Assembly (NCBI RefSeq): GCF_001941945.1
Contig: NZ_CP015583.1
Span: 857,001-921,000 of the forward strand
From: Roseomonas gilardii
GTDB lineage: Bacteria > Pseudomonadota > Alphaproteobacteria > Acetobacterales > Acetobacteraceae
DNA length: 64,000 nucleotides
Direction of reading: 5' to 3'
Shown: positions 61,212 to 64,000 of the stretch, piece after piece
How positions within the stretch are numbered: the first letter of the stretch is position 1
How the letters are laid out: the number at the start of each line of letters is the position of its first letter
Position numbers and translations under genes: made by a program
Notes under the pieces: model-generated
What the model was told of the DNA's origin: nothing
The model's database searches: none
Seen by the model: only the letters and a program-made list of their open reading frames with translations

Positions 61212-61315
61212 GGCGCCATCGTAACGCCGGCCCTGGCCGGAAGTCTCCCCGCCGGCTCATGCGCGGCGGGAATGCGGGGTTTCCGCCCTTCGCGAAGGCC
61301 GGAGGGGGCGGTGGA

Positions 61316-62437
61316 TCAGGTGGGGAGGGGGCGGCCCGGCACGGGGTGGTGCCGCCCGCCCGGCATCGGCGCCGGCGCGCCGGTGGTGGAGGGCAGGCTG
61401 AGCGGCAGGCCGCGCAGCGAGCGCAGCGCCAGGAAGCCGAAGCACTGCGCCTCCAGGAAGTCGCCGTTCCAACCGACCGTTTCCACCGCCTCGACCGGCA
61501 CGCCGAGGCGCTGACGCAGGCCGTCCATCAGCACGGCGTTGTGGCGCCCGCCGCCCGCGACCAGCCAGCGGCGCGGCGGGCGGGGCAGGTGGCGCAGGGC
61601 GGCGGCCTGGGCCTCCACCGTGCAGGCGGCCAGCGTGGCCGCGCCATCGGCATCGGAAAGCGCCTCCACCCAGCCGAGCGTGGCGGCGAAGGCGTTGCGG
61701 TCCAGGGATTTGGGCACGGGCCGCCCGAAGAAGGGGTTTTCGAGGAAGCGCGCCACGATCGCCGCATCGGCCAGGCCGCTGCGCGCCAGCCGCCCGCCCT
61801 CGTCGAAGCCGCGGCCGGTGCGGCGGAACAGGAAGTCGTCCAGCATGGCATTGGCCGGGCCGGTGTCGAAGGCGATCACCGTGTCCCCGTCGAGATAGGT
61901 GACGTTGCCCACCCCGCCCAGGTTCAGCACGGCGAGCGGCCCCGCCTCCCCCAGCCCGGCTGCCAGGGCGCGGTGGTAGAGCGGCACCAGCGGCGCCCCC
62001 TGGCCCCCCGCGGCGACATCGGCGTCGCGGAAGCGGTCCACCACCGGCAGGCCCAGGCGCGCGGCGGCGACACCGCCGAAGACGAGCTGACGGGTGAAGC
62101 GCGCTTCCGGCCGGTGCAGCACGGTCTGCCCGTGCAGGCCGACCACGGCGACCTCCTCGCGCGGCAGGCCGGTCTCGGCCAGGAAGCGCTCCACCGCCGC
62201 CGCATGCGACTCGGTGACCGCCTGTTCCAGCGCCGTGAGCGGGTCGCGCAGCACCCGGTCCGGCTGCGCCGCCAGTTCCAGCAGAGCAGCGCGCAGGCCG
62301 GGCTCGTAGGGATAGGTGCGGCCCTCGCCCGGTTCCACCAGGGCGTCGCCGTCGCTGCGGATGGCGGCGACGTCGATCCCGTCGACCGAGGTGCCGCTGA
62401 TGACCCCGATGGCGGTGGCGGCGGGATGGCTGGGCAT
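61316..62437 (-). CDS. anmK: Anhydro-N-acetylmuramic acid kinase
   Basis: 373 residues. Phosphorylates and opens 1,6-anhydro-N-acetylmuramic acid from cell-wall recycling to MurNAc-6-phosphate. Sugar kinase motifs: GVISGTSVDGIDVAAIRSDG (about 11-30), VVGLHGQTVLHRPEA, VLNLGGVGNVTYLDGDTV, FDTGPANAMLDDF and RWLVAGGGRHNAVLM. A low-complexity Pro/Gly/His tail ends the protein. Stands alone, 67 bases upstream-facing from the MBL hydrolase on the same strand. Confidence 0.93.
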   Translation of the reverse strand: MPSHPAATAIGVISGTSVDGIDVAAIRSDGDALVEPGEGRTYPYEPGLRAALLELAAQPDRVLRDPLTALEQAVTESHAAAVERFLAETGLPREEVAVVGLHGQTVLHRPEARFTRQLVFGGVAAARLGLPVVDRFRDADVAAGGQGAPLVPLYHRALAAGLGEAGPLAVLNLGGVGNVTYLDGDTVIAFDTGPANAMLDDFLFRRTGRGFDEGGRLARSGLADAAIVARFLENPFFGRPVPKSLDRNAFAATLGWVEALSDADGAATLAACTVEAQAAALRHLPRPPRRWLVAGGGRHNAVLMDGLRQRLGVPVEAVETVGWNGDFLEAQCFGFLALRSLRGLPLSLPSTTGAPAPMPGGRHHPVPGRPLPT

Positions 62438-62503
62438 GGGCGCACTCCGGGGCTGGGAAGGTGGGGCTGGGAGGGTGGGGCTGGGGCCGCGTGGCGGAAG
62501 CCG

Positions 62504-63313
62504 CTACGGGGTGCCGCCGAGAAGCTCGATATAGCGGGCCGCCGAGCGGGCGACGACCGCGTCGCCCTCCGCCATCACGTCCTGCCCCTGGAAGGCGCCA
62601 TGGATGCGCCCGAAGGACCAGGGCGCCAGCCGGTCCGCGACGCGCCGCACCTCGGCGGCAGGCAGGGGCATCATGTTGGGATAGCTCCACATGAAGGAGA
62701 CGCGCCGCGCGCCGGGCGTCACCTGCACGATGTCGCCGGCGAGCAGGACGCCCGTGCCATCCGCCGCGCCGCCCCAGTGCAGCACCGTCCCGCCGGGGAA
62801 ATGGCCGCCGGCCCGGATCAGGGTCGCCGCCGGGGCGAGTTCCAGCGTCTCGCCATCCCAGAGCCGGATATGGGGGGAGGGGCGCATGATCCAGTCGCGG
62901 TCAGCCGCGTGCAGATGGATCGGTGCGTCGAAGGCGGCGGCCCAGTCCTGCATGGTGGTGTGGTAGTGCGGGTGGGAGATCGCGATGGCGCTCAGCCCGC
63001 CCAGGCCATGGACCAGCGCCTCGGTCGCCGGGTCGAGCAGGGCGATGCAGTCCCACAGCACGTTGCCGGTGGGGGTGGAGAGCAGGAAGGCGCGCTGGTT
63101 GATGGCGAAGGCTGGCACGGTCTGCAGGCTGAGCAGGCCGGGCTCGTGCCGGTGCCAGGCGTTGCGGTGGGTCCGGGGCAGATCCTCCCGCGCGATCCAG
63201 GCCTGTCCTTCCGCCGGGACGAACTGGCGCTCGTCCTGGCAGACCGGGCAGGCCGCCGGGGGCCTGGGGGCGGGCGGATAGGAAGTGCCGCAGGCTCTGC
63301 ACAGGAAGACCAT
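62504..63313 (-). CDS. MBL fold hydrolase with N-terminal zinc ribbon
   Basis: 269 residues. An N-terminal rubredoxin-like zinc ribbon (Cys5-x2-Cys8 and Cys22-x2-Cys25) is fused to a metallo-beta-lactamase domain with AISHPHYHTTMQDW (metal motif HxHxxxxD, near residue 110), GGHFPGG and LLAGDIVQV. The substrate is unknown; such fusions are found in alphaproteobacteria. The start is set at ATG 63313 because the Cys motifs follow at once; the longer open frame to 63742 extends into the neighbouring gene's control region. Confidence 0.8.
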   Translation of the reverse strand: MVFLCRACGTSYPPAPRPPAACPVCQDERQFVPAEGQAWIAREDLPRTHRNAWHRHEPGLLSLQTVPAFAINQRAFLLSTPTGNVLWDCIALLDPATEALVHGLGGLSAIAISHPHYHTTMQDWAAAFDAPIHLHAADRDWIMRPSPHIRLWDGETLELAPAATLIRAGGHFPGGTVLHWGGAADGTGVLLAGDIVQVTPGARRVSFMWSYPNMMPLPAAEVRRVADRLAPWSFGRIHGAFQGQDVMAEGDAVVARSAARYIELLGGTP

Positions 63314-63623
63314 GCGCGCTTCGCTCCCTTTTCGCCGTTCCTGGGTTCTTGCGGGAAGGCTAGCGCCGGGGTCCGGGTCCGGGAAGTCCGGCTCCGCCAG
63401 CGGGCTGGTGGCGTGGTGGCCGGGATGCGCTGAAGCCTGCCGCATCGCCGCGCGGCCGGGGGAAGAGACGGGGAAATAATCCCCGTCATCCACAGAGAAT
63501 CGGTGGACATGTGGATTTCTTCCTGCATGTTCATGGAATGTCTCAGGAACTTCTCGCAAACGCATGACGGTTCGCGCATGAAGGCCGCCTTCATGAAGGC
63601 TCCGGCGTGATCGTGGGGCGCTG
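63314..63623. other. Divergent intergenic region
   Basis: 310 bp between the MBL hydrolase gene (minus) and the helicase gene (plus). Locally AT-rich from 63470-63560. Contains a 19-bp odd palindrome CATGAAGGC-C-GCCTTCATG at 63577-63595 and a looser ATCCACA..TGTGGAT dyad near 63489-63515. Probable promoter region for both genes; no ORF supported. Confidence 0.5.
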
Positions 63624-64000
63624 ATGCTGCCCGCGCGGCCGCTCCGCGACCACCAGCGGCGCATCCTGGCCATCGCCCGCGCCATCGCCGGCGGGGCGGA
63701 GGCGCAGGACCTGCTGGCCGCCGTGACGCCGGGAGGCGGCAAGTCGCTGCTGCCGGTGCTGATGGCGCATGAGCTGATCGAGGCGGGGATCGTCGAGCGC
63801 GTCTGCTGGGTGGTGCCGCGCGACAGCCTGCGCCTCCAGGCCGAGGAGGCCTTCGCCGACCCGCTCTGGCGGCAGGCGCTGGGGCACCGCGTTTCCGTGC
63901 GCGCGGCGGAGAACGCGCCGGACCCCTGCCGGGGCTTGCAGGGCTATGTGACCACCTATCAGGGCGTGGCGGCGGCGCCGGACCTGCATCTGGCGGAGTT
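63624..64000 (+). CDS. DEAD/DEAH box helicase family protein (partial)
   Basis: The first ~125 residues only; the window ends inside the gene. MLPARPLRDHQRRILAIAR has the Q-rich helicase entry RDHQRRIL; Walker A VTPGGGKSLLPVLMAHEL follows near residue 36, and VCWVVPRDSLRLQAEEAF resembles motif Ia of superfamily 2 helicases. Such proteins include type III restriction subunits and lone helicases of defence islands, but nothing here shows which. It is divergent from the MBL hydrolase gene. Confidence 0.75.
   Translation, partial: MLPARPLRDHQRRILAIARAIAGGAEAQDLLAAVTPGGGKSLLPVLMAHELIEAGIVERVCWVVPRDSLRLQAEEAFADPLWRQALGHRVSVRAAENAPDPCRGLQGYVTTYQGVAAAPDLHLAE

Noticed and set aside
63485-63520. DnaA-box-like TCATCCACA and TGTGGATTT near the helicase start
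   Set aside because: Only two imperfect matches, no AT-rich unwinding element or origin-type genes nearby.

Overview
This is a chromosomal segment from a very GC-rich alphaproteobacterium. The protein content points to Acetobacteraceae, most likely Roseomonas or a close relative: AddAB recombination instead of RecBCD, DUF3297, DUF3775 and DUF1194 proteins, an lptF-lptG-lptD-surA-rsmA operon, and many solute-binding and FAD-oxidoreductase genes. This placement is inference from gene content; the window has no rRNA or other marker gene. I saw no tRNA, rRNA, CRISPR array, intact insertion sequence or prophage.

Layout. 1-5.9 kb: addA (cut by the window edge), addB and a DUF3297 protein, all on the minus strand, with a dispersed palindromic element between addB and addA. 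6.1-9.6 kb: a GAF-GGDEF diguanylate cyclase, a NeuD-type acyltransferase and a DUF4214 surface protein. 10-12.6 kb: an FMN-dependent monooxygenase and a BenE transporter. 12.6-14.8 kb: an AT-rich, gene-poor island with three small ORFs of unknown function. 14.8-21.6 kb: a catabolic-looking divergon, with an IclR regulator and two FAD oxidoreductases on one side and an AroE-like dehydrogenase and an MFS carrier on the other. 21.7-26.2 kb: an orphan PhnD binding protein, two tandem RadC paralogues (the first without its metal ligands) and an ABC-F ATPase. 26.2-33.3 kb: the outer-membrane biogenesis operon lptF-lptG-lptD-surA-rsmA.

33.5-37.6 kb: a D-2-hydroxyacid dehydrogenase, a small secreted protein, DUF3775 and DUF1194 proteins and a phosphoribosyltransferase. 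37.7-48.9 kb: a dipeptide/oligopeptide ABC uptake system with two paralogous binding proteins. It is interrupted by an RTX-like repeat protein, a frameshifted diguanylate cyclase and an ABC exporter. 49-51 kb: a GntR regulator with two predicted winged helices and the UV endonuclease UvsE. 51.1-59.4 kb: a sulfur assimilation block with cysK, a divergent Rrf2 regulator, a 37-aa membrane peptide, cobA, cysI and a sulfate importer (binding protein, cysT, cysW, cysA). 59.5-64 kb: a second copy of the palindromic element, cbpM-cbpA, anmK, a zinc-ribbon MBL hydrolase and the start of a DEAD/DEAH helicase.

The most unusual signals are the roughly 320-350 bp dispersed palindromic element (2145-2465 and 59475-59822, opposite orientation, with smaller relatives near 9.95 kb and 21.66 kb), the tandem RadC pair with a degenerate first copy, the single-base deletion inside the GGDEF signature at about 44.53 kb, the long-period RTX protein, and the cysteine-free Rrf2 regulator facing cysK across a 26-bp dyad.
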